From Chloroflexota bacterium (GTDB lineage Bacteria; Chloroflexota; UBA6077; CF-72), in the NCBI GenBank assembly GCA_019247135.1, contig JAFAPL010000803.1, forward strand, positions 1 to 5,562: a DNA stretch of 5,562 nt, in the 5' to 3' direction. Under the pieces are notes generated by a model. The model saw nothing but the letters and a program-made list of their open reading frames with translations. It ran no database searches and was not told where the DNA came from. Below are positions 1 to 5,562 of the stretch, piece by piece. The position numbers and the translations under genes were made by a program. Position 1 is the first letter of the stretch. Every line of letters begins with the position of its first letter.

Positions 1-86
1 TATTCCTGGCGATCGGACGAGCCGGAACGTAGAGTGGCGCCGGATGTCTTACGGGAGTCGGCGGACACCCGCTCGAGAGGTTCCGA

Positions 87-877
87 TCACGTCGGTGGTG
101 GTGATCGAGGAGGGACTCCACGGCCAGTATTGAGCTCCCACACCGCGCGAGCGAGAGCGCTGGCACGCCGTGTGGCTGCTGGCGAAGGGATGGTCGGCTG
201 CCCAGCGTGCTCATCCAGGTCAACACTGGTGAACGTCGCCATGGCCTCGCGCGCACGGTGTTCCAGGGTCGCCGCGGTCAGTTGCGACAGGCATATTGCG
301 AAGGCCAGGAAGATCAACTCGGCGCGCTCGGCCTCGTCCTGAACGCAAAGGTAGTGTGGAATACTGGCTACATGGGCCTGGCGCTGGACGACCTTCGGAG
401 CGCACGGATGCACGCCCATCCCGACGATGTCGAGCGTCTCTCACGCTGTCGCCTTGGAAGACCTCGCGCAGCTCGGCTAGCGTCTGGACGAGGTGGCCGT
501 TAGGGCCAGCCGTCCAGATGTCCCAGGTCCGCTTCGGCCAGTCCGCGTTGGCCGCGTCGGCGTCGATAGAGACTGCCCGCTGTTCGCGCGCGAGCTGTTT
601 CTGGCAGCCGCGGCGAGCGTGCGCTGCTCGGCCCAAGTCGTGTAAATGCGTTTGCCGTCCCGCTTGCAGTACGACGGCAGGGCCCAGACCTCGGGCATGG
701 TCTTCCGAGAGCCCTTAGCCACGAGCCCGGTTCCATAGCGATCCCGTTCTGAATGTCCTCGTGAGGTGCGGGCTGGCGGCGATCGAGGGTGTCGACAAAG
801 GCGCCGCCGGTCCGAGTACGCGACCGCGCCTTGCGCATCGGCGCCTGACGACGCAGCACCTTGTCGAGTTTGCGCAT
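87..877 (-). pseudogene. Broken gene for an unrecognised protein, three frameshifts
   Basis: I do not recognise this protein. The start is well supported: an ATG at 877 lies 8 nt after a perfect AGGAGG (886-891). From there one protein-like reading can be followed only by changing frame three times, near 725-728 (run of C on the plus strand), 598-600 (TTT) and 437-442 (TCTCTC). The first two are cured by adding one base to a homopolymer and the third by removing one base. The joined product is about 260 aa. It has a basic N-terminus with R/K clusters, a middle part containing TMPEVWALPSY, KRIYTTWAEQ and WPKRTWDIWTAG, and a helical, Ala-rich C-terminal half with AERAELIFLAFAICLSQL. It ends at a TGA at 87-89, though the true end could be in another frame. 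Either the gene is decayed or the sequence carries base-call errors here. No transmembrane segment or catalytic motif is evident. Confidence 0.6.
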
Positions 878-885
878 CACTATGT

Positions 886-891
886 CCTCCT
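886..891 (-). promoter_or_regulatory. Ribosome binding site of the broken minus-strand gene
   Basis: The minus strand reads AGGAGG, a perfect anti-Shine-Dalgarno match. It lies 8 nt before ATG 877 and 5 nt before the in-frame GTG at 880. The spacing favours ATG 877. This is the main evidence that the frame-broken region below it was once a real gene. Confidence 0.7.
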
Positions 892-899
892 ACGCAGCC

Positions 900-923
900 G
901 TTGTGCCCGGTTGTGCCCGGTTT
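900..923. repeat. Tandem 10-bp direct repeat
   Basis: The unit GTTGTGCCCG occurs at 900-909 and again at 910-919, followed by GTT, so period 10 is exact over about 23 bp. It lies just upstream of the ribosome site of the minus-strand gene, in its presumed leader or promoter region. A spacing of one helical turn would suit a regulator binding site, but a simple slippage duplication explains it equally well. The rest of 892-1045 holds no recognisable gene. Confidence 0.6.
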
Positions 924-1045
924 CTGCGTTGCGCTCACGGGAACGGCGCCGCCGGGTTGGCTGCCGCTCACCCAAAGCGTCGGCATGAGTGGTCGCGTAG
1001 GGACCAAGCCGCCGGCGACACGCTCCAGTTTCCCCCGAACCAACC

Positions 1046-1630
1046 TTGATTGGGCTGCTGTACAGCACGTCCGGGATCGTCACGGCCATTCTGGTGACGT
1101 TCTCCGGCGTGCTGGCCGACCGCTTCGGCCGCCGACGCTTCCTTATCCTGGGCACTGCTCTCCCGATCATCAGCTACGCCATATTCGCACTCACAACGGA
1201 CTCCGCATGGCTGGTCGTCGCGAGTGTCCTGGGCGGCGTCGACCTGGCGAACGGCGCCGCGGGTGCCATGACCGCCGCCTCGTTCGATGCCCTGCTTGCC
1301 GAACACACCGCACCGCAGCAACGCACTGCCGCCTTTTCCTGGTCGCAGGCGCTCTGGAGCGTTGCATTGTCGCTCGGCTCTCTGGCTGCCGGATTGCCTG
1401 TCCTCGTGCGCGATGATGACACGAACCGACTCACAATCGTTACCAGCCCTCTCCACGCGCTCGGTACGACGCCGGTCGACATCGAAATGACCGTTCGGCT
1501 TCCGTCGAAACGAGCGTTCGGCATCAGCCGAAATGGGTGTTCGGCATCACCGAACTACGCACAAGCGGTCGGTCAGGCCTTCGCGGTTGCGATCTTGTCG
1601 ATGGACTCGCGGCTCCAGTTCTCGTCCTGA
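1046..1630 (+). pseudogene. Fragment of a major facilitator superfamily (MFS) transporter, both ends missing
   Basis: Only about 1046-1410 looks like a transporter. Residues 1-24 form a membrane helix running into GVLADRFGRRR (residues 21-31), a good match to MFS motif A in the cytoplasmic loop between helices 2 and 3. Further hydrophobic helices follow at about 32-50, 55-78 and 97-121. MFS proteins normally have 12 helices and about 400 aa, so helix 1 and everything after about helix 5 are absent. The frame is open upstream only to a TAG at 998-1000, and no helix 1 is encoded there. After residue 121 the frame drifts through non-transporter sequence and the 23-bp repeats and overlaps the hydrolase gene antisense, so the printed stop at 1630 is not meaningful. 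The TTG at 1046 is simply the first possible start and has no clear ribosome site. It is unlikely to make a working transporter. The original substrate cannot be told. Confidence 0.7.
1470..1561. repeat. Four degenerate 23-bp tandem repeats, probably an IS21-family end remnant
   Basis: Units at 1470-1492, 1493-1515, 1516-1538 and 1539-1561 follow an exact 23-bp period. Units 2 and 3 agree at 17 of 23 positions. Units 3 and 4 share GTTCGGCATCA followed by CCGAA with a one-base gap. Unit 1 is the most worn, at 13 of 23 matches to unit 2. Units 3 and 4 are themselves small palindromes (TTCGGC-ATCA-GCCGAA and TTCGG-CATCA-CCGAA). IS21-family elements are known to carry several repeats near their ends, thought to be transposase binding sites, and the TGATGCCGAA-type motif on the minus strand resembles such ends as I remember them. 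No istA or istB coding sequence is present, so this would be an orphan end. The repeat array is directly visible; the IS21 assignment is inference. Confidence 0.6.
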
Positions 1631-3401
1631 CTGTCGAATCTGTTGCCGATGAACGCCCACAGGTGAATGCAGGCAGATCCACGATAATACTCCCGGCGAC
1701 GTACACCGGCGCCGCTCGCAGAAAGCCAACCACTCCAGCAAGCCACGGAGGAACAATCGAGGCCAGCCAATTGAAGAAATTACCTACTGGCCCTGTTAGC
1801 ACGTTCAATATCGTCCCGAACAGATAGTCGAGGACGAACTTGCCAATCTCACCATCTGGCGAAGTGAACCCGAGCATGGCTATCACGACTGCGACTGCGA
1901 GGGCGAGCAGACCGAACAGCAAGCGTCCTGCCGCAAGCAGGCTGACGCGCGTGCGCCGATCGCGAACCGCTTGCTGCAGGTTTGCCGTACGGCCCTGTAT
2001 GCGCATGGCAGAATTAGCCACATATCCAGCGTCACCGCGCCAGAACCGCGAACGCTGATAGAAGTCTGCGTCGATTTCCGAAGCGAATCGCACCAGCACC
2101 TGTTCAGAATTCGACCAGTACAGGCCGTGGTCGATCAGCACGATCATTCGGTTGGTAACTTCTTCGCTGACCGGCCAGTACCTACCCCGCGGATCGTAAG
2201 TCACCGGCACCCATGTGTATGTATCGTTGTTCGCCCGCGAACCGTCTGGGAGCTTCTGACCCTTACGTGTCACCCGGACCCATTCGACGCCGGCACCGTC
2301 TTCTGACACGCGCGCTGGAGTCGGGTCGCCGTTCGCCGTGCTCGGATCAGCAGCAGGCCGCGCCAGCAGGCCCTGTGCTCGCACGAGGTGCTCCGATGGC
2401 TTGAACACGGTCACACCGGATGGTGGATTCGGCCATTTGCCCGGGACAGAGTCGTATGCCGACCAGATGTCGAGCCAATGGATATGCTCTGGTAGGCACC
2501 CCACCTGCACAGTCGGAGCCAGCAGCCACGAATGATTCAGACTCGAGCCGAACGTGATCAGTTTGTTCACCCTTTTAAGCACTTCCGGCTCGAGCAGCGC
2601 ACCTGCCTGCTTTAGCGCGAGGTCTGTCAGTGCACCGAAAGCGATATCGCATCCGCCGGAGTGCGCAATCACTGACACGCTTTCGCAATGCTGATTCTTC
2701 ACCAACCAGTTGATGCTTGCGGCAACCTGGCGTCGCATATTGGCTGCTTGCAACCGATCGTTGAGATACGTGTAGAACTCCCCGATCTGGATCTGCACCA
2801 GGGAATCCAGCACACTACCAAACGCAAGGCTTTGCAGGGCAGGGACTGGTAACCGCGACAGTAGCACGATCGGCAGCACGAGCGACATGCCCACATATCC
2901 GACCACCAAGTACACGATCGCCGTGACGAGGGAATTGATCCAGTCCACCAGCCACGCCCACCTGCCCGGGTCGGTGGAATCGGGGTAGTGCCAGTGTCGT
3001 TTGAGCCGACGGACTACCGTCTGGAACAGCTCGCCGCACGCGCGCTGGATGTAGCGAATGAAGTAGCCCACCAGGAACCAGAAGTCGGGCCGGACGAGAC
3101 TGGCTGACCACCAGGCTTCCGTAAGGACCCACAATTCTGCATCTTTGTCCTCATTCGGCTTTACCCTCACCCGCGTGAACGGGTGGGACCCAGACGTGCC
3201 GCGGTCAAATGGCCAGAACGCAAGATCGGTGCGATCGATGGCAAAATCCTGTTTCCGACCCCGCGCGGTGTGCCACTCGTACAGCCAATCGACCAGTGCT
3301 CGTCCGAAGAGCACGACCGTCTCGCTCTCCCGCTGGTCCCCCAGCCCGTGGACGAAGACGACGCCCCGCGTTGGCGCGGGCGCAGATTGCATCTCACTCA
3401 T
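1524..3401 (-). CDS. Membrane-anchored alpha/beta hydrolase (lipase/esterase-like)
   Basis: The 625-codon frame opens with a beta strand and VVFVHGLG (residues 14-21), typical of the oxyanion-hole region of alpha/beta hydrolases. The nucleophile elbow is AHSGG, with Ser248. The likely acid is Asp317 in SAYDSVPG, and the likely base is His425 in DHGLYW. Together they form a credible triad for ester or thioester hydrolysis; the substrate is unknown. Hydrophobic segments lie at about 154-182, between the HGLG strand and the nucleophile, and at about 486-510 and 521-577, so the protein is probably membrane-bound. No signal peptide is seen. The start at 3401 has only a weak ribosome site; ATG 3392 is an alternative. 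The last 46 residues, after Phe579, are low-complexity Ser/Arg/Thr and probably out of frame. One extra T near 1665-1667 would give the ending HLWAFIGNRF...IATAKA and a stop at 1573-1575, for 609 aa. Membership of the hydrolase fold is secure; the exact family and role are not. Confidence 0.85.
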   Translation of the reverse strand: MSEMQSAPAPTRGVVFVHGLGDQRESETVVLFGRALVDWLYEWHTARGRKQDFAIDRTDLAFWPFDRGTSGSHPFTRVRVKPNEDKDAELWVLTEAWWSASLVRPDFWFLVGYFIRYIQRACGELFQTVVRRLKRHWHYPDSTDPGRWAWLVDWINSLVTAIVYLVVGYVGMSLVLPIVLLSRLPVPALQSLAFGSVLDSLVQIQIGEFYTYLNDRLQAANMRRQVAASINWLVKNQHCESVSVIAHSGGCDIAFGALTDLALKQAGALLEPEVLKRVNKLITFGSSLNHSWLLAPTVQVGCLPEHIHWLDIWSAYDSVPGKWPNPPSGVTVFKPSEHLVRAQGLLARPAADPSTANGDPTPARVSEDGAGVEWVRVTRKGQKLPDGSRANNDTYTWVPVTYDPRGRYWPVSEEVTNRMIVLIDHGLYWSNSEQVLVRFASEIDADFYQRSRFWRGDAGYVANSAMRIQGRTANLQQAVRDRRTRVSLLAAGRLLFGLLALAVAVVIAMLGFTSPDGEIGKFVLDYLFGTILNVLTGPVGNFFNWLASIVPPWLAGVVGFLRAAPVYVAGSIIVDLPAFTCGRSSATDSTVRTRTGAASPSTRSQPRRPDRPLVRSSVMPNTHFG

Positions 3402-3431
3402 AGCTTATGCTCATCATTCGCTGGACGCTCG

Positions 3432-3437
3432 AGTGTA
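3432..3437 (-). promoter_or_regulatory. Possible -10 box for the hydrolase gene
   Basis: The minus strand reads TACACT, a fair match to the bacterial -10 pattern TAnnnT. It would place transcription start about 24 nt before the ATG at 3401. No convincing -35 hexamer is found at 17-18 bp, so this is weak. Confidence 0.22.
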
Positions 3438-3643
3438 GGTTCAAGACAGCGTCGCCGGGATCGACGCGTGGTCGTACCTCGTGTCGTCTTGACCATGCGG
3501 CACCAGGGGTGGGATTGCGACGGCAGGTTTACTCGCACTCCGAGACGGCGGAAGTCAAGTGGAGGATTTGCGGAACGCAACGCGTCCGCTGGTTGAGCAT
3601 CTGAGGGCGGTGACACTGAATTGTAAAAGCCGAGTTGCTGACC

Positions 3644-3656
3644 GGCACCTGGTGCC
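3644..3656. repeat. 13-bp palindrome GGCACC-T-GGTGCC
   Basis: Two perfect 6-bp arms flank a single T. It sits about 240 bp upstream of the small gene and about 250 bp upstream of the hydrolase start. It could be an operator or part of a recombinase attachment site. There is no T-run, so it is not a terminator. The function is unknown. Confidence 0.45.
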
Positions 3657-3814
3657 AGCGGTGCAGCTCGAGCGTGGCCAACGCTGGGACGACGTGGCCG
3701 CGCGCTGCTGCTGCAGAGCATCGAGCATCGGCTGCTTCAGTCACCGGCGGTGGTTGCGCCTGGGACATGGCCGCGTCGCCGCCCACTGCGGCCGCTCTGC
3801 CCAAATCAGCAAAA

Positions 3815-3880
3815 TTGACCGCTGACATGAATTTGACGGCGGCTGCCCCCCACCTCCAACCGTAGATTCCAATTAACATA
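3815..3880 (+). promoter_or_regulatory. Possible promoter/operator region of the small gene and recombinase
   Basis: TTGACC (3815-3820) and TTGACG (3833-3838) resemble -35 boxes and repeat 18 bp apart. They are followed by an AT-rich patch with -10-like TAGATT (3863-3868) and TAACAT (3874-3879). No pair has the standard 16-18 bp spacing: TTGACG to TAGATT is 24 bp. The assignment is therefore tentative; the repeated TTGAC could equally be an operator. Confidence 0.22.
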
Positions 3881-3883
3881 TAT

Positions 3884-3889
3884 GAGGGG
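3884..3889 (+). promoter_or_regulatory. Ribosome binding site GAGGGG for the small gene
   Basis: GAGGGG lies 8 nt before ATG 3898, a good spacing. It decides between two overlapping frames: the ATG at 3882 opens a different 137-codon frame but lies before this site and has no ribosome site of its own. Confidence 0.6.
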
Positions 3890-3897
3890 CAGACGGT

Positions 3898-4311
3898 ATG
3901 GGCATGTGCGGTTTGCGCGGACTCCCAAACGCCGCTCAGCCTTGCTCCATGCACGCCTGGGTGCTGGCACCAACTGCTCCGGACCAGTCCGGTTGGTGTC
4001 GGGCCTTCGCGAGCGCGCGGCGAAACCTGCGCCAGCTGCGCAGACAAACCGCTCGGGCGCGAGCAATGGCGGCGCACATCAAACACTGCTATCACGTGAG
4101 GCTCGACCACGCGGCGATTTACTTGAAGGACGAATTAGTCGTGATGGACGCGACCACCGGCGACCAGATCAGACTGCTCCGCCGAGCGGCCCAGCACGGG
4201 ATCAATCGTGCCCGCGTCGCATTCCACCGATCTCTGTTCGGGTCGCAAAAAACCTTTGTGCCAAACAGGTACAGCATCAACTCCGCGGGAACTGATTCTG
4301 GAGATCGGTAA
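3898..4311 (+). CDS. Small, highly basic protein coupled to the recombinase
   Basis: This 137-aa product is not recognised. It is strongly basic: about 21 Arg/Lys against 8 Asp/Glu. An arginine-rich stretch (about 35-56, including SARRNLRQLRRQTARAR) is followed by a His/Cys cluster, H60-x2-H63-C64-x-H66-x4-H71. A strand- and helix-like part follows with LKDELVVMDATTGDQIRLLRR (split about residues 76-96) and a Ser-rich tail. No signal peptide or membrane helix is seen. Charge and size would suit a DNA-binding protein, but no known fold is evident. The start has a GAGGGG site at 8 nt. Its TAA stop (4309-4311) directly abuts the TTG start of the recombinase, and the recombinase ribosome site lies inside its last codons. 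That arrangement suggests translational coupling and a shared job, such as a recombination directionality factor or another accessory protein. This role is inference from position. A shorter product from ATG 4066 is possible but lacks a ribosome site. Confidence 0.6.
   Translation: MGMCGLRGLPNAAQPCSMHAWVLAPTAPDQSGWCRAFASARRNLRQLRRQTARARAMAAHIKHCYHVRLDHAAIYLKDELVVMDATTGDQIRLLRRAAQHGINRARVAFHRSLFGSQKTFVPNRYSINSAGTDSGDR
4300..4303 (+). promoter_or_regulatory. Ribosome binding site GGAG deciding the TTG start of the recombinase
   Basis: GGAG lies within the last codons of the small gene, 8 nt before TTG 4312. Upstream the frame is closed by the TAA at 4309-4311, so TTG 4312 is the earliest possible start. 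The alternative GTG at 4363 has no comparable site. Confidence 0.6.
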
Positions 4312-5562
4312 TTGAGACGGCGATCGTCAGCACTGCCTGAGACACCGCCCCGTGCTGCGGCAGTGCCGAAGCATCCGACCGCGCTCGTCTACCTGCGCGT
4401 GTCTACTGGAGAGCAGGAACGCACGGGCGTGGGGCTCGCGTTTCAACGCGCGACGTGCGCCCAGTACGCCCAGGCGCACGGGCTCACCATCGGCCGACAC
4501 TACCTCGACGTTATGCCCGGCGATCGTGACGAACGGCCGCAGTACCAGGCCCTCCTCCGTGAGGTGCGCGAACTGCGCGCACGGGATGAGCAGCCCGTCG
4601 TGATCGTCGCCGCGCTGGACCGCCTTGGACGCCGGCTGCTAGAGGCGGTGCGTTGCCGCGAGGAGCTCAAGCAGCTGGGCGTGGGCTTACACAGCGTGCG
4701 CGAGGGAGGCGAGCTGCCCGATCTGGTCGCCAATTTCCTGTCGGCCGTCGCCCAGGAGGAAGTGCGACGTCGCCGGGAACGGCTGTCTGCGGGCTGGCGC
4801 CACGTGGTCCAGGCGGGCTGGTATGCGCCGAGCGCCACCCCGTGGGGCTACGTCCGCAGGCCTGCCACCCAGGCTGAACGCGTGCAGGGCGCTCCCAGCC
4901 TGGTCCTCGACGTATGCCACCAGGAAGCTCGGGTGGTCCGGGAGTTGTTTCAGCGTGCCGCCGACGGCCAGAGCTTGCGTGCGCTGGAGCAGTGGTTTGG
5001 CAGCTTGCCGCCAGGCATCACCGCCCGCCGGATGTCGAGCTTGCGGGTGAGGCATACCCTGACCAACCCGGCATACGTGGGACGAGTCCGCCAGGATTGG
5101 CCACTCGGCTCCGATGGACCGCCTGGCCATTGGCCAGCTCTCATCGACGAGGCGACCTGGGCGGTAGTTCAGGCCCACGTGGGATCGCCCCACTGGGCCA
5201 GCCGCGCCTCAGGCTCGATTCTGCTGACCAATTTCCTTCCGTGTCCCCGATGCGGGCACAAAACCAGTTGTGCCGTGGCAGGCAACCCGTCCGACCACTT
5301 CTACCGCTGTGCGTCGGGCCGTGGGTGCCCAAGCTTTGTTGCCTACCGGCCAATCGTTGACAGGATGGTGCTGGCCCATGTTCTCCAGCTCGTGGTCGCC
5401 TTCCGCACCGAGCAGCACGCCAACCTCCGAGGATTGCACCAGGCCTGGTCCAGGACGTGCCGCGCACCAGCCGCCGGAGCGAAGAGCACCAGCGGTAGTC
5501 GCGCACGCTCTGCACTGGCCAGGCCACACGCCCACGAGCGACTTGGCCGAGCAGCGGAACTG
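4312..5562 (+). CDS. Large serine recombinase (resolvase/invertase family), 3' end outside window
   Basis: This enzyme cuts and rejoins DNA at specific sites through a serine-DNA link, typically to integrate or excise mobile DNA. The N-terminal resolvase domain covers about residues 23-165: YLRVSTGEQ holds catalytic Ser31 and Arg29, DERPQYQALL gives Arg75, and LDRLGRR gives Asp103, Arg104 and Arg107, so the whole active site is intact. An arginine-rich helix (QEEVRRRRERL) links to the recombinase domain (about 185-300) with PWGY, TNPAYVGRV and WPALIDEATW. A zinc ribbon follows: Cys311-x2-Cys314 and Cys333-x5-Cys339. Residues 1-22 are an unconserved extension. The frame is open for 417 codons to the window edge; this class usually has 450-700 aa, so the C-terminus is missing. 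The last visible 30 or so residues are Ala/Arg/Ser-rich and do not look like the coiled coil often found there, so a frameshift near 5440-5480 is possible. It is translationally coupled to the small basic protein upstream. Confidence 0.93.
   Translation, partial: MRRRSSALPETPPRAAAVPKHPTALVYLRVSTGEQERTGVGLAFQRATCAQYAQAHGLTIGRHYLDVMPGDRDERPQYQALLREVRELRARDEQPVVIVAALDRLGRRLLEAVRCREELKQLGVGLHSVREGGELPDLVANFLSAVAQEEVRRRRERLSAGWRHVVQAGWYAPSATPWGYVRRPATQAERVQGAPSLVLDVCHQEARVVRELFQRAADGQSLRALEQWFGSLPPGITARRMSSLRVRHTLTNPAYVGRVRQDWPLGSDGPPGHWPALIDEATWAVVQAHVGSPHWASRASGSILLTNFLPCPRCGHKTSCAVAGNPSDHFYRCASGRGCPSFVAYRPIVDRMVLAHVLQLVVAFRTEQHANLRGLHQAWSRTCRAPAAGAKSTSGSRARSALARPHAHERLGRAAEL
4330..4366. repeat. 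8-bp inverted repeat at the 5' end of the recombinase gene
   Basis: GCACTGCC (4330-4337) and GGCAGTGC (4359-4366) are perfect reverse complements separated by 21 nt. They fall in the codons for the unconserved N-terminal extension. They could form an mRNA hairpin near the start codon that tunes translation, or be a protein binding site. A chance occurrence in GC-rich coding DNA is also plausible. Confidence 0.4.

Larger units (their letters stand above)
3402..3897. other. 496-bp divergent intergenic region without a convincing gene
   Basis: This stretch separates the minus-strand hydrolase from the plus-strand recombinase unit. Frames are open on both strands, but none has a good ribosome site together with a protein-like composition. 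One cysteine- and arginine-rich plus-strand frame (3559-3825) was considered and rejected. What can be seen is a 13-bp palindrome (3644-3656), a CTG-rich run (about 3706-3718), two TTGAC motifs 18 bp apart (3815, 3833) and an AT-rich patch (3866-3883) just before the small gene. DNA just upstream of a large serine recombinase gene is where its attachment site often lies in phages and integrative elements, so part of an att site could be here. That is inference from position only. Confidence 0.5.

Noticed and set aside
1..86. Coding sequence at the left edge
   Set aside because: Too short to judge; I see no motif, ribosome site or RNA gene. It may hold a displaced end of the broken minus-strand gene in another frame.
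477..1043. Long minus-strand open frame (188 codons) over the left part
   Set aside because: Only its part from about 725 to 600 looks like protein, and that part belongs to the broken gene starting at 877. The rest is Gly/Arg/Ser-rich shadow sequence without a ribosome site.
1516..1555. Hairpins within the 23-bp repeats as transcription terminators
   Set aside because: Stems of 5-6 bp with no following T-run on either strand; they are better explained as part of the repeat units.
1470..1561. CRISPR array
   Set aside because: The 23-bp units are contiguous with no spacers, and there are no cas genes.
3559..3825. 88-codon plus-strand frame starting at a GTG
   Set aside because: The first 40 or so residues look possible, but the ribosome site is poor and the rest turns Cys/Arg/His-rich and implausible. 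Kept as intergenic.
3529..4110. 193-codon minus-strand frame across the intergenic region and the small gene
   Set aside because: It has no ribosome site, an erratic composition rich in Cys, Arg and Ala, and overlaps antisense a better supported gene.
3882..4295. Overlapping plus-strand frame from ATG 3882, also 137 codons
   Set aside because: The ribosome site GAGGGG lies after its start and points to ATG 3898. Its Arg/Pro-rich product looks like a frame shadow, and it does not connect to the recombinase start.
4687..5193. 168-codon minus-strand frame opposite the recombinase
   Set aside because: A shadow of a GC-rich coding strand; the plus strand has intact catalytic and zinc motifs throughout.

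Overview
This is a GC-rich bacterial stretch. Hand counts of sample 60-base lines give about 63-75% G+C in the recombinase and a more variable 50-70% in the large hydrolase gene. It looks like an accessory or mobile-element region, not a core-genome operon. Genes point in different directions and two of the five are damaged. A site-specific recombinase sits at the right edge. The taxon cannot be fixed from this sequence. Strong AGGAGG-type ribosome sites and the use of a TTG start fit many high-GC soil bacteria, including actinobacteria, Chloroflexi and proteobacteria.

Left part (1-1570): a minus-strand gene begins at 877 behind a perfect AGGAGG. It can only be followed to 87 by changing frame three times, so it is broken or mis-sequenced; its product is not recognised. 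Right of it lies a plus-strand piece of a major facilitator superfamily (MFS) transporter (about 1046-1410). The piece keeps the helix 2-3 motif A but lacks helix 1 and everything after about helix 5. It is followed by four degenerate 23-bp repeats (1470-1561) that resemble the multiple terminal repeats of IS21-family insertion sequences. I read this part as a scar of past insertions and deletions.

Centre (1524-3401, minus): a long gene for a membrane-anchored alpha/beta hydrolase with a convincing Ser-Asp-His triad. Its last 46 codons are probably out of frame. Restoring one base at about 1665-1667 gives a more natural end at 1573, just before the IS-like repeats.

The 496-bp gap at 3402-3897 separates the hydrolase from a divergent two-gene unit. 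It has no convincing gene but holds a 13-bp palindrome, a pair of TTGAC repeats and an AT-rich patch.

Right part (3898-5562, plus): a small, very basic, unrecognised protein (137 aa) is followed with no gap by a large serine recombinase. The recombinase starts at a TTG immediately after the TAA stop, and its ribosome site lies inside the last codons of the small gene. The two are probably translated together, which makes the small protein a candidate accessory factor of the recombinase. The recombinase keeps every expected catalytic residue and its zinc ribbon, and runs off the right edge after 417 codons.

A working model, which is inference, is a recombinase-driven island or its remnant, with the membrane hydrolase as possible cargo.
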